Source: an uncultured Microcaldota archaeon
GTDB taxonomy: Archaea; Micrarchaeota; Micrarchaeia; Anstonellales; J096
Reading direction: 5' to 3'
NCBI GenBank assembly: GCA_938083015.1
Contig: CALKCX010000006.1
Span: 1-37,445, forward strand
Length of the DNA stretch: 37,445 nt
Shown here: piece after piece, positions 7,785-16,903 of the stretch
Position numbering within the stretch: the stretch's first letter is position 1
How the letters are laid out: each line of letters opens with the position of its first letter
Notes under the pieces: model-generated
The model's input: the letters and a program-made list of their open reading frames with translations, nothing else
Database searches by the model: none
What the model was told of the DNA's origin: nothing
Position numbers and translations under genes: made by a program

Positions 7785-10455
7785 TCTCAAACTTTTGTCC
7801 ATCTAATTTTTCTTTTCTTATCAACTTAGTTCTAGTCTTATTTTGTAAAACTTCAATATTGTTTTCTATTAGCTCTACAATTTCAGGTGAACCATCATAG
7901 TAAATATTTACAATTTCATTCTTGTCAATCATGTTAATCTTTCTAAAATACTGTATTCTTCTCGATACTTCGTTTAATAACCATTCTTCAGTAAACTCTC
8001 CTTTGTCTATTGATATGTTTACTCCTTCCACATTTAGATCAATTCTATCTGGATTTTCAATTTTTACTAATTTTGAATTTGTCATAATAGCTATTACTTC
8101 TTCAAACCCATTTAGATCGCTTATCTTTATCTGGGCAATAGGCATTCTTAGAGGTAATTTATTAGACTGTCTCCATTCTAAGATACTAGATATAATCTTT
8201 TGGACTTTGTTCATTTTATCTATTATATCTTGATCGTAATCTTCTACATCTTTTATATTTATCATAAATATTGATTCGTACTTTTCGTATTGTCTAAACA
8301 TCTTTTGATAAAGATACTCTGATGTTGCCGGTGTAATTGGTGCTAACATTATTAGAATATCTAATAACACTTTGTACAATGTTTTTATACTCGATTTATT
8401 ATTTTTAACTAGCTTCATATAGAATCTACTTACATCTTCTATCATAAATTCTCTTAAAGCTCTTACAGCTATATAGTATTCAAAATTATGAAAAGATTCA
8501 ATATAAGTTTTTTTCAGCATATTGAGTTTTGCCAATATCCATTTATCCCATATCTTCTGTTCCTCTTCTTCTTGATAATTCTCTTCCAGGTATTTAATCA
8601 TGTTTATTAGAACAAATAGATCTCTCTTAGCTAATTCTAAATCTCTCCAGTTAAATCTCAAATCTTCCCATATATTATTAGATAGTCCAAACAGTCTAAA
8701 TGCATCTGCACCTACTCTTTCTAATATCTGTTCTACAGGAATATAATTGCCTATACTTTTACTCATCTTTTCTCCTTTTTCATCTACAAAAAACCCATGC
8801 ATTGCTACTGCTTTATAAGGCGATTTATCGTAATATAACATACCGGATCCAAGTAAAGAATAAAACCAACCTCTTATTTGATCTTGACCTTCAACTATGA
8901 AATCGGCAATTGTATCTTTTCCTGTACTGGCCCAAACAGCATTTCCAGAATCAAACCATACATCTAATACATCTGGTATTCTTCTCATCTCATCTTCACA
9001 TTTATTACATTTAAACGTTATCTTATCTATATAAGGTCTGTGGGGATCTTCTAATTCCTCTGGTATAGTATCTAATATTTTTATTTCACCGCATTTTTCA
9101 CATTTCCATATAGGTAAAGGAATTCCCCAATATCTTTGCCTAGATATGCACCAATCCGGAGAATCTTTAAGAAAGTTAGTAAATCTCTTCATAGCAAATT
9201 GAGGTATCCATTTTACCTTTTGAGCTTCTTCTATCATCTTATCTTTAAATTCTGTAATAGTTATAAACCATTGATGTGTAGAACGATATATAAGCGGAGA
9301 TTTACATCGCCAACATGTAGGATAACTATGATCTATTGTTTCATGTTTAAACAACAATTTTCTATCTTTTAATATCTCTATTATTTCATTATTCATCTCT
9401 CTAGCTATTCTACCTTTAAATCTTTCTCCAACATCGATATATTTGCCAGCATCATCTACGAATGAGAATGTGGGCAAATTATATCTTAGACCGACTTTAT
9501 AATCTTCCTCTCCATGTCCAGGTGCAGAATGTACCAATCCTGTACCATCTTCCATAGATACGAATTCAGATGACATTACTACTTTTCTATCAAATTTAAA
9601 ACTAAGTAAATCGTCAAAAGGATGCCTATATCTAAGTCCTTCTAATTTTAGACCTGGAAATTCATTAGAGATTTTCCAATCTTTAAAATAATTAATCATT
9701 TTTTCATATCTTGCTTTAGCTAAAATTACTCGCTTGTTATCTGGAGAGATCAATTCTATATATGGCTCTTCTGGATGGGCCATTACAGCAAGATTAGCAA
9801 CTAATGTCCATGGTGTGGTAGTCCATATTAATAAATATCGCCCATCTTCAGTAGGAAACATCACATATATACTAGGATCTTTAAGATTTTTATACTCAAG
9901 TTCGTAATTAGCTAATGTGGTCTGACATCTATAACAATATGGTACAACGTAATCTCCTTCTTTTAATAAACCTTTTTCCCAAGCTTTTTTTATAGTCTTC
10001 CAGGATCTTTCTATGTATTCTCTTTTAAAAGTAATATATGGGTTATCCCAGTCCATCCAAACATGAAATTTTTTCAATTGTTCTGTCATAATCTTTCTAT
10101 AATTCTCGGCAAAATCTCTACATTCTTTTACAAAATTCTCTATTCCTATTTTAGTTTCAATTTCCCATTTATTCTCTATACCAAGTTTCTTTTCGACTTT
10201 TACTTCTATAGGCAATCCATGAGTATCATAACCAGGAGTATCATTTACCCTATATCCTCTCATTCTAAAGAATCTTAGTATGGCATCTTTTATACATTTA
10301 TTCCAAGCAGTACCTGGATGTATTTCACCTGTTACAAAAGGTGGTCCATCGATAAATTCAAAATATTTATCTCCTTTGTCTTTAACTTTATAATATATCT
10401 TATTTTTATTCCAAAATTCTTCAGACCAGTCTTCTATTTCTTTATGATCATACAT
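7750..10455 (-). CDS. ileS: Isoleucyl-tRNA synthetase
   Basis: IHPGTAWNKCIKDAILRFFRMRGYRVNDTPGYDTHGLPIEVKVEKKLG, LLIWTTTPWTLVANLAV, WCISRQRYWGIPLPIW, DVWFDSG, KMSKSIGNYI. Confidence 0.95.
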   Translation of the reverse strand: MYDHKEIEDWSEEFWNKNKIYYKVKDKGDKYFEFIDGPPFVTGEIHPGTAWNKCIKDAILRFFRMRGYRVNDTPGYDTHGLPIEVKVEKKLGIENKWEIETKIGIENFVKECRDFAENYRKIMTEQLKKFHVWMDWDNPYITFKREYIERSWKTIKKAWEKGLLKEGDYVVPYCYRCQTTLANYELEYKNLKDPSIYVMFPTEDGRYLLIWTTTPWTLVANLAVMAHPEEPYIELISPDNKRVILAKARYEKMINYFKDWKISNEFPGLKLEGLRYRHPFDDLLSFKFDRKVVMSSEFVSMEDGTGLVHSAPGHGEEDYKVGLRYNLPTFSFVDDAGKYIDVGERFKGRIAREMNNEIIEILKDRKLLFKHETIDHSYPTCWRCKSPLIYRSTHQWFITITEFKDKMIEEAQKVKWIPQFAMKRFTNFLKDSPDWCISRQRYWGIPLPIWKCEKCGEIKILDTIPEELEDPHRPYIDKITFKCNKCEDEMRRIPDVLDVWFDSGNAVWASTGKDTIADFIVEGQDQIRGWFYSLLGSGMLYYDKSPYKAVAMHGFFVDEKGEKMSKSIGNYIPVEQILERVGADAFRLFGLSNNIWEDLRFNWRDLELAKRDLFVLINMIKYLEENYQEEEEQKIWDKWILAKLNMLKKTYIESFHNFEYYIAVRALREFMIEDVSRFYMKLVKNNKSSIKTLYKVLLDILIMLAPITPATSEYLYQKMFRQYEKYESIFMINIKDVEDYDQDIIDKMNKVQKIISSILEWRQSNKLPLRMPIAQIKISDLNGFEEVIAIMTNSKLVKIENPDRIDLNVEGVNISIDKGEFTEEWLLNEVSRRIQYFRKINMIDKNEIVNIYYDGSPEIVELIENNIEVLQNKTRTKLIRKEKLDGQKFEIKQYNLNLKMV

Positions 10456-10486
10456 ATTTACATTTTTATAGAACTGTTTAAATACT

Positions 10487-11137
10487 CTACTTTTTTATGA
10501 CCTTAAATATTTGAGATATAAAGTTGATTAAGGTTTCAAACTTACTTATGTGCTTTTCAGGTATCTTTTTAACTTCTTGTTCAGGCATATTTACCTTCTG
10601 AGGTAAGCGTTCAGGATTTTCAGGTACCTTTTTAGGTTTACTATTTAGAATCTTCATTATAATTTTATTTTTTTCTTCATCTTCTAAAATATCTTCTAAT
10701 CTATCTGAAGTTTGTTCTTCCAATTCTATCTCTATAGGTGTTTCTTCAACAATTTCATCTATAGAAGCGGCCTTTTCTACATCTTTAGGTATCTCTACTT
10801 TTACAGTTTCCTGTTGTTCCAATTCTTTATTTTCAGTCTTTACTATATCTTCACCAAGTAATTCTGTAAAGGATGTTTTACTACCTACTAAATCTATAAC
10901 CTTTCTCTCTCCTTGATGTTCTACTTCTAAAACATTGCTCTTAACAATTCCAGCAACGATTTCACCTTTAGTTGCTATTAGTTTAGATTCTTTTAATATA
11001 TCTGAAGGTTGCTCTAATTCTTCACCTTGTCTTAACATTTTTTTAATTCTATTTACTTCATCTTCAACAGTCTTATCCCCATCTATCATCCTTCTGTATA
11101 ACCACACTAACCTTAATTTTAATTCTAACTTATTCAT
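10487..11137 (-). CDS. Hypothetical acidic/charged protein with C-terminal amphipathic helix
   Basis: Intact ORF; start at the second Met (MNKLELKLRLVWLYRRM, 11137) reduces overlap with the upstream gene. Central Glu-rich low-complexity region. Confidence 0.65.
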   Translation of the reverse strand: MNKLELKLRLVWLYRRMIDGDKTVEDEVNRIKKMLRQGEELEQPSDILKESKLIATKGEIVAGIVKSNVLEVEHQGERKVIDLVGSKTSFTELLGEDIVKTENKELEQQETVKVEIPKDVEKAASIDEIVEETPIEIELEEQTSDRLEDILEDEEKNKIIMKILNSKPKKVPENPERLPQKVNMPEQEVKKIPEKHISKFETLINFISQIFKVIKK

Positions 11138-11690
11138 AGGCCCCACCAATCGTTCTTATAATTTTCTTATCAAGTTTTGATAGAAAAACTCTAGTATAAT
11201 CTTTATCCAGTTCTTTTAGTTTTTCCAAGTATTGTATTGTTTTATCTATATTATCAATATTGGCAATTATATTTATTACATAATACATTCTCTCATCTCT
11301 AATTTTCCAATATTCTACTAATTCCATATATCTAGCAGAATCTAAATTATTTAATTCTTCTCGAAGATTCATAAGTTGATCAAACTGCATATTATTATAT
11401 ATGTTTTCTATAAGTTCAAACATCTCTTCATATCGAGTATCTGGAAACTCCCCTTCATTTAGAAATTTTATTGTTTCTCTACACATAAAAATAGAGCTAT
11501 CTTCTCTAATAGTATGTAAATAGTCTTTATTTGACGATATTATTTCAAAGAACATCTTTCTTAATCTATTTAAATTCAATATATCATCTCTAGATAATCG
11601 CCTATGTAAATGAGGGTAATGAGATTGGTGTAATATAGCTGATATGTATTTTACTATTTTCTTAAGTTCTTTAAATCTTTGATCCATCAA
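11130..11690 (-). CDS. Hypothetical helical protein
   Basis: 186-aa ORF in line with the RFC-L gene on the same strand; no confident family. Confidence 0.65.
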   Translation of the reverse strand: MMDQRFKELKKIVKYISAILHQSHYPHLHRRLSRDDILNLNRLRKMFFEIISSNKDYLHTIREDSSIFMCRETIKFLNEGEFPDTRYEEMFELIENIYNNMQFDQLMNLREELNNLDSARYMELVEYWKIRDERMYYVINIIANIDNIDKTIQYLEKLKELDKDYTRVFLSKLDKKIIRTIGGAYE

Positions 11691-11715
11691 TTAAATTATA
11701 GAAAACGTTTTTAAA

Positions 11716-12729
11716 TTATTTATTGATTATTAAGTTAAACAATGGTAGATAAGCCAATATTTTTCTATTACTCATATGTAATTCCAAATCTGGTATTTTT
11801 GTATATCTATTATAGTCGGTTTTAACATTATATTTAGACGGTATATAATAATCGGACATTAATGAAATAGCTGCTATCATCCTGGGCACGTATTCTGATA
11901 ATACATAATTGCTCTTTCTCATATATACATCTGCCATAGATATATGCTGATATACCCATAGAAGTCCTTTGTCTCTATAGCTTGTTATAAGATTAGTCTC
12001 TATTAATGGTAGAAGACTCTGATAATCCGAATATATTAAATTTTCATACAGATATTGTAATACCGATCTATAAGTTCTTAATTTTCTAGAATTAAAAATA
12101 ACTCCTAATATATCAAATATATTTTGATTTATCTTTCTCTTTACACCTATAATAATCAATTCTAAATCGTTTAAAGCTGCTCTAATATCAGGATAGTTAT
12201 TATCTAAATTCTCTATGTTTATACCTTCTCGTTTAGCTATTGCATTGATTATGTTTATATAACTTTTCTTACTTATCTTAAGCTCAAATAAAGCAAGCTC
12301 TTTATCTATCTTTTTTCTAATTTCTGCCATACTCTTATCCCAATAGTCAGTACATGTTAATATAACAGGGACTTTTACTTTAAACAATTTATTTAAATCG
12401 AATCTTCTATAAGTCTGTAATATCACATCTATATCATCTACGATTAATAGATTTCTATTGCCATATATATCATAAATATCTATTTCACTTAAATCAACTT
12501 TATCTACATTAATTATATTTAGCTCTATAATATTATATTCAAGATCTCTTCCAATGGCATAAGCTAATGCTGTTTTACCAGTACCATGATGTTCCGAATA
12601 TATCATAAGCTTTTTTATCTCTTGTCTTTTGAATTTATCTCTTAGTAATTCTATCTTTCTTCTATCTATACTTTCCATATATTTGACAAATTCTTCAATA
12701 TTTTTAGGTTTATATTTTTCACTTAACAT
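11716..12729 (-). CDS. rfcL: Replication factor C large subunit-like AAA+ ATPase (divergent)
   Basis: N-terminal LSEKYKPKNIEEFV, Walker A EHHGTGKTALAYAIGRDL, Walker B-like NLLIVDDIDV, LFKVKVPVILTCTDYWDK, C-terminal RFC-type region. Confidence 0.8.
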   Translation of the reverse strand: MLSEKYKPKNIEEFVKYMESIDRRKIELLRDKFKRQEIKKLMIYSEHHGTGKTALAYAIGRDLEYNIIELNIINVDKVDLSEIDIYDIYGNRNLLIVDDIDVILQTYRRFDLNKLFKVKVPVILTCTDYWDKSMAEIRKKIDKELALFELKISKKSYINIINAIAKREGINIENLDNNYPDIRAALNDLELIIIGVKRKINQNIFDILGVIFNSRKLRTYRSVLQYLYENLIYSDYQSLLPLIETNLITSYRDKGLLWVYQHISMADVYMRKSNYVLSEYVPRMIAAISLMSDYYIPSKYNVKTDYNRYTKIPDLELHMSNRKILAYLPLFNLIINK

Positions 12730-12766
12730 ATAGTATAGATAGGTAATTAAATTTTAAACAGTTTAC

Positions 12767-13159
12767 ATGTTAATTATGAAAGTCTTTTATAAAAGCGGTA
12801 ATCAAGAGAAAGTAGACAATATAAACAATATGTATAAACTCATAGCAGATGAGACAATAGAGTTGATAAAGAGTATAACATCTAAGAATTCTAAAGGTAA
12901 ACTATTATCGAAAAAATACGGTTATTTGATTAAAACCAATGTAGAACATGGGGGGAAAAAGATAATTATAGAATACGATGGTCATATAAAATTCTTGAAA
13001 TACTTACCAGAGAGAGTAACCGATGTTAAATACTTGCTACATTTCTATGCTACATCTTTAGATAAGATAGCTTCTCTAATAGGAGAGAAAAATAATGTAT
13101 TGACAGTTAAACAAGTAATATCTGTTTTTCCTGAATTGAAGATAACTAAAAGACGCTAA
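12767..13159 (+). CDS. Hypothetical protein
   Basis: 130-aa ORF (start 12767 or 12776), divergent from the RFC-L gene with a TATA-like AATTTTAAAC upstream. Confidence 0.6.
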   Translation: MLIMKVFYKSGNQEKVDNINNMYKLIADETIELIKSITSKNSKGKLLSKKYGYLIKTNVEHGGKKIIIEYDGHIKFLKYLPERVTDVKYLLHFYATSLDKIASLIGEKNNVLTVKQVISVFPELKITKRR

Positions 13160-13428
13160 TCAAAGAATATAGATCTATCAAGATATTCTTTTATATCGTA
13201 AAATTCTCCATCTTCATATACTTCCAAAGTTTTTTCTACCGAATTATAACATAATGCTTTGCTTGGTAATCTATTTTCAGAAAAATTAATGTATATATAT
13301 GAAAATGGACTAGTCCATGCAATTTTATTTGTAAAAGGATTTTCAACTATTAAAGATATTCTTTTCTCAGTCTTTAATTTCTCTTCACAATAATTTTTAA
13401 TCATCTCTATTTCATCTTCTAAGGCCAT
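13156..13428 (-). CDS. Hypothetical small protein
   Basis: 90-aa ORF between convergent ORF 12767-13159 and divergent tRNA-Arg; ATTTAAAAATATTT upstream. Confidence 0.55.
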   Translation of the reverse strand: MALEDEIEMIKNYCEEKLKTEKRISLIVENPFTNKIAWTSPFSYIYINFSENRLPSKALCYNSVEKTLEVYEDGEFYDIKEYLDRSIFFD

Positions 13429-13463
13429 GTTAATTTAAAAATATTTAAAAATATTTAAATATT

Positions 13464-13537
13464 GCCTCTGTAGTCTAACCAGGATAGGACGTGGGCTTGC
13501 GGAGCCTAAGGTCCGGGTTCAAATCCCGGCAGAGGCG
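13464..13537 (+). tRNA. tRNA-Arg(GCG)
   Basis: GCCTCTG-TA-GTCTAACCAGGATAGGAC-G-TGGGC-TTGCGGA-GCCTA-AGGT-CCGGG-TTCAAAT-CCCGG-CAGAGGC-G folds as a canonical cloverleaf; anticodon GCG. Confidence 0.92.
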
Positions 13538-14205
13538 TTTTTCCTAAAATTCCCTACAATATACACATGGAATACAGGTAACCAGAGCAAAAAAACAATG
13601 TTTATCACAGGCAAAAGCTGTATTATAACGATTAAATAATATAATGAAAATATAGGTAAATTCATCAATATTGTTTTAACAGATATTTGAATACCTGTTT
13701 TTAAAGATTGCAACACATTCAATTTTTTTGTGAACATAAAATAATACGAATAACTAGTTAAGTATTCTGAAATTATATTGGCCATTAATAAGTTCAATAC
13801 GATTATAATTAATAGGGGCAATTCTAAACTAAAGAATGTTATCAACAATATACTTGGTATTGATAAAATTAATAGTATTAATAACTTAACAATAGATATA
13901 GGAATAGCTTTCATTGATTCAATTATCATAATATCTGTCATAGCATTGAATGATTTAGGTTGTTTCGTAATGATTCTATTAAACAAATCCATTTGCGAAT
14001 ACATATAACCTGGGAAGAAGAGTATAATAGCGAGTCCTAATAATTCTAATATTCCTAGGTTTATCCTATAATAGTCGTAAAATATTATTCCTATACCTAA
14101 TACACCAAATATTAATATGTAAAAGAGAATTATACTATAACTAATTCCAAGTATAGATACGCCGATATTCTTGTTTACAATCTCGATTGCAGCTCTAAGA
14201 TTCAT
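13519..14205 (-). CDS. Polytopic membrane protein
   Basis: Multiple hydrophobic segments; start set at MNLRAAIEIVNKNIG (14205), just downstream of a TATA-like AT-rich element. The 3' end overlaps the tRNA-Arg T-arm/acceptor on the opposite strand. Confidence 0.7.
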   Translation of the reverse strand: MNLRAAIEIVNKNIGVSILGISYSIILFYILIFGVLGIGIIFYDYYRINLGILELLGLAIILFFPGYMYSQMDLFNRIITKQPKSFNAMTDIMIIESMKAIPISIVKLLILLILSIPSILLITFFSLELPLLIIIVLNLLMANIISEYLTSYSYYFMFTKKLNVLQSLKTGIQISVKTILMNLPIFSLYYLIVIIQLLPVINIVFLLWLPVFHVYIVGNFRKNASAGI

Positions 14206-14251
14206 AATTAAATATAAAAAAATATTTAAAAATAATCTTAATAGTTTAAAC

Positions 14252-14557
14252 ATGTTATATCGCTTACCTATGGATAGAGATGGACTGTTGACCAAGGTAT
14301 ATTATAATCAAGATAAGAATACTTTAACTTGTTCTGAACATGGAGATATGAATGTAGTAGCTAAAGTAGAATACAAAGGCAAAATAATATTATGGTATAG
14401 ATGTGTTTTCTGTAATGTAGGTGCTGCATACGATGGAGACCCTTCTACTAATCCTAGTAAAGAAGAAATAGCTAAATTAGATCCGAATAAATACTTAAAC
14501 CATCCAGACCCCCCTGAACCTCTTATATTTGTCATTGAGAATTTGAAAAAATCTTAG
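14252..14557 (+). CDS. Small zinc-ribbon-like protein
   Basis: Start MLYRLPMDRDGLL at 14252; contains CSEHGDMNVVAKVEYKGKIILWYRCVFC (CxxH...CxxC). Confidence 0.65.
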   Translation: MLYRLPMDRDGLLTKVYYNQDKNTLTCSEHGDMNVVAKVEYKGKIILWYRCVFCNVGAAYDGDPSTNPSKEEIAKLDPNKYLNHPDPPEPLIFVIENLKKS

Positions 14558-15233
14558 ATACTAGTTTATTAATCTTACTACCGTATTGCAAGGCCTTTTT
14601 AGGTCTATTTATTATATAATCTGGTAATATGTCAATAGCTATACTTCTTAATATACCTTTCTTTCTTTTAGTATCTTGTAATATAGATCTATCATCGTAA
14701 TTATTTATAACATATTCTAATAAAGCTTTATCGTAAAAAGGTAATACGGCTTTCTTATTATAAGCTTGGCAAACCATTTCAATAAATTTTACTTCTCTAT
14801 CTCGAATCATCTCAAATTCAGATATTAAAGTATATTTTATATTATCCGATTTATAATGTCTATCATAACCTGCAAATATCTCTTCACTACCAGTACCAAA
14901 CATAATAGTATTTTCTTGAACTTTACTTACAATCAATTCAATACCTACCATTACCTCTGCTCTAACTCTATCTGTTATGTTTAACCATTTTTTCATCAAC
15001 CCTTCTAATTCACCATTTATTTCTACTAGTTTAAAACCTAGATCTTGGGCAAACATTTTACTATATTTTAGATCTTCTGATTCTGGATGTAATGATAATG
15101 TATACAGCGTCACCTGGGCACCTTTCATTCTTGCCAACACAGCTAAAATACTACTATCCAGTCCCCCAGAAAATGATATAGCTAAATTAGTAACCGGAAT
15201 ATTATTATAAATGATTTTTAAAATCGGATGCAT
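14532..15233 (-). CDS. Asparagine synthase-like PP-loop protein (no GATase domain)
   Basis: LAISFSGGLDSSILAVLARMKGAQVTLYTLS (PP-loop SGGLDSS), MFGTGSEEIFAGYDRHY typical of asparagine synthase domains. Confidence 0.8.
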   Translation of the reverse strand: MHPILKIIYNNIPVTNLAISFSGGLDSSILAVLARMKGAQVTLYTLSLHPESEDLKYSKMFAQDLGFKLVEINGELEGLMKKWLNITDRVRAEVMVGIELIVSKVQENTIMFGTGSEEIFAGYDRHYKSDNIKYTLISEFEMIRDREVKFIEMVCQAYNKKAVLPFYDKALLEYVINNYDDRSILQDTKRKKGILRSIAIDILPDYIINRPKKALQYGSKINKLVSKIFSNSQ

Positions 15234-15242
15234 AATTAATAT

Positions 15243-15899
15243 ATGTATAAAAACCTATTAATTGATGTGCATACTCATGATTATAATTATCATGGTAATG
15301 TATTAACTTTGAAGATCGCCTATAAATATGAGAATTTTCAGAATTCCGATATAATTGGAATTGCCCCTCAGTATTATAAAGAATATAAGTATGATCTTGA
15401 TAAGTATATAGAAGGAAAATTAGGTATAGGTGAAATAGGTCTGGATTATCATTGGGCAATAGATCAAGATTCTAGAATGTATCAAAAGAAGGTATTTTCT
15501 AATCAACTCGAGATTGCCGAAAAATTAGGTTTAGTTCAAATTCATTGTAGAGAAGCTTTTGACGATACTCTAGAAATAATGTCTAGTTATGATATTAAGA
15601 TAGCTATCTTTCATTTTTATTCAGGCAATTTAGAACATTACAAATCTATAATAGATAGAGGATGGTATATATCAATACCACCTAGACCATCTTCTAATAG
15701 AAAAAAAGCTATAAGATATAATACTTCTCATATTATGTGTGAAACCGATTCACCTTATATAATCAATTCTCCTGATCAAGTATTAGAAAGCTATAGATTA
15801 GTGGCAAATTATTTAGATCAAGATATAGAGAAAACGATAGAAATGATAAATCAAAATATTCTAAATATCGACATTCTTAGAAAATTCTGGAAGCTTTAA
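15243..15899 (+). CDS. TatD-family metal-dependent hydrolase
   Basis: LLIDVHTHDYNYHG, GIGEIGLDYHW, QKKVFSNQLEIAEKLGLVQIHCREA, FHFYSG, MCETDSPY. Confidence 0.85.
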   Translation: MYKNLLIDVHTHDYNYHGNVLTLKIAYKYENFQNSDIIGIAPQYYKEYKYDLDKYIEGKLGIGEIGLDYHWAIDQDSRMYQKKVFSNQLEIAEKLGLVQIHCREAFDDTLEIMSSYDIKIAIFHFYSGNLEHYKSIIDRGWYISIPPRPSSNRKKAIRYNTSHIMCETDSPYIINSPDQVLESYRLVANYLDQDIEKTIEMINQNILNIDILRKFWKL

Positions 15900-15928
15900 T
15901 TTTTAAACATATTTGATTAAAATAAAAT

Positions 15929-16855
15929 ATGTATAGATTTTCTAGTATTGAACCAACCATAGGGGGCTTCTTAATAGAGAGAAGAATTAAAGAATTAAAT
16001 ATGTTAGCACCAATTAGTTTACCATATGTAAGACTAGATAATAAACAAAAAGGAACACAATTGTTATTTGTCCCATCTGATAGAATTACTGTAAAAGTTC
16101 GTGAAGATACTGTTGTATATCATTCTATGAAAGCTGAGTTAGAAGCTAAATTATTGCCTAATCTTACAGTACATTTGGATAATAAAAAGACGTTATCAAG
16201 AATTAAACGTGTTATACGGACTCTTATAAGATCAGACGAGATTAGATATGTTTTTTCAAGGTATTCAAAATTAGACATATATGTTATACAAAGACCTGAT
16301 ATTAGATTGTATTTATCTACTGTTTATTTGAATAAATCGAATAATTTACAAGCACGTATATATTTGTCAAGTGACCAAATGCCTGCCCCAGTATTTGAAG
16401 CTGTTTTAATACACGAGTTTGCCCATGTTATCTACGAATATTATAAATCTCAACATAGTACTCTAAAAGATATGAATTTATTTTTACCATTAAAATACAG
16501 ATTAAGTTTAATATTAGAAAGATTACCTGATATCGATCAAAGAAGAGAATGTTTAAAACGTTTAAAAGAAGGATATTATTTTAATCGATCTTTTCCTACA
16601 TTTGGCCATCCACATACAAGTGAAAGTGAATTGTTTGCTTCATCTTTTACAATACTCTATCTTCTTACTTATGAAAAAGAATCGCTATCTAATTTAGAAG
16701 ATGAAAATGCGAGAAACATGGAAAGAGAGGTTAGAACTATGATAGAAGATGAAGCCAGTATATGGAGCTTACTATATTATATTGCTTATAATCTAAATAT
16801 ACCTCCTGATTCTAAAAATATAATATCGATATTAAACACTCCTAGAAATAGGTAA
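15929..16855 (+). CDS. Putative gluzincin-type zinc metalloprotease (HExxH)
   Basis: AVLIHEFAHVIYEYY (HEFAH) with downstream SESELFASSFTILYLL containing a candidate third-ligand Glu. Confidence 0.6.
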   Translation: MYRFSSIEPTIGGFLIERRIKELNMLAPISLPYVRLDNKQKGTQLLFVPSDRITVKVREDTVVYHSMKAELEAKLLPNLTVHLDNKKTLSRIKRVIRTLIRSDEIRYVFSRYSKLDIYVIQRPDIRLYLSTVYLNKSNNLQARIYLSSDQMPAPVFEAVLIHEFAHVIYEYYKSQHSTLKDMNLFLPLKYRLSLILERLPDIDQRRECLKRLKEGYYFNRSFPTFGHPHTSESELFASSFTILYLLTYEKESLSNLEDENARNMEREVRTMIEDEASIWSLLYYIAYNLNIPPDSKNIISILNTPRNR

Positions 16856-16903
16856 GTATTCGTATTATATAAGTTTTAAATATATTATTTTACTATATAA
16901 TTG

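Noticed and set aside
7922-10278. Several small plus-strand ORFs (7922-8233, 8700-8900, 9136-9372, 10063-10278)
   Set aside because: All antisense to ileS with no recognisable features.
11130-11690. Possible GINS subunit call for the 186-aa ORF
   Set aside because: Suggested only by proximity to RFC-L and helical content; no recognisable GINS motif.
13436-13463. Tandem ATATTTAAAA units considered as an origin-like/DNA-unwinding element
   Set aside because: Better explained as AT-rich divergent TATA elements for the 90-aa gene and tRNA-Arg; no ORB-like motif seen.
15205-15459. 84-aa minus-strand ORF
   Set aside because: Antisense to the TatD-like gene start and overlaps the PP-loop gene; no domain.
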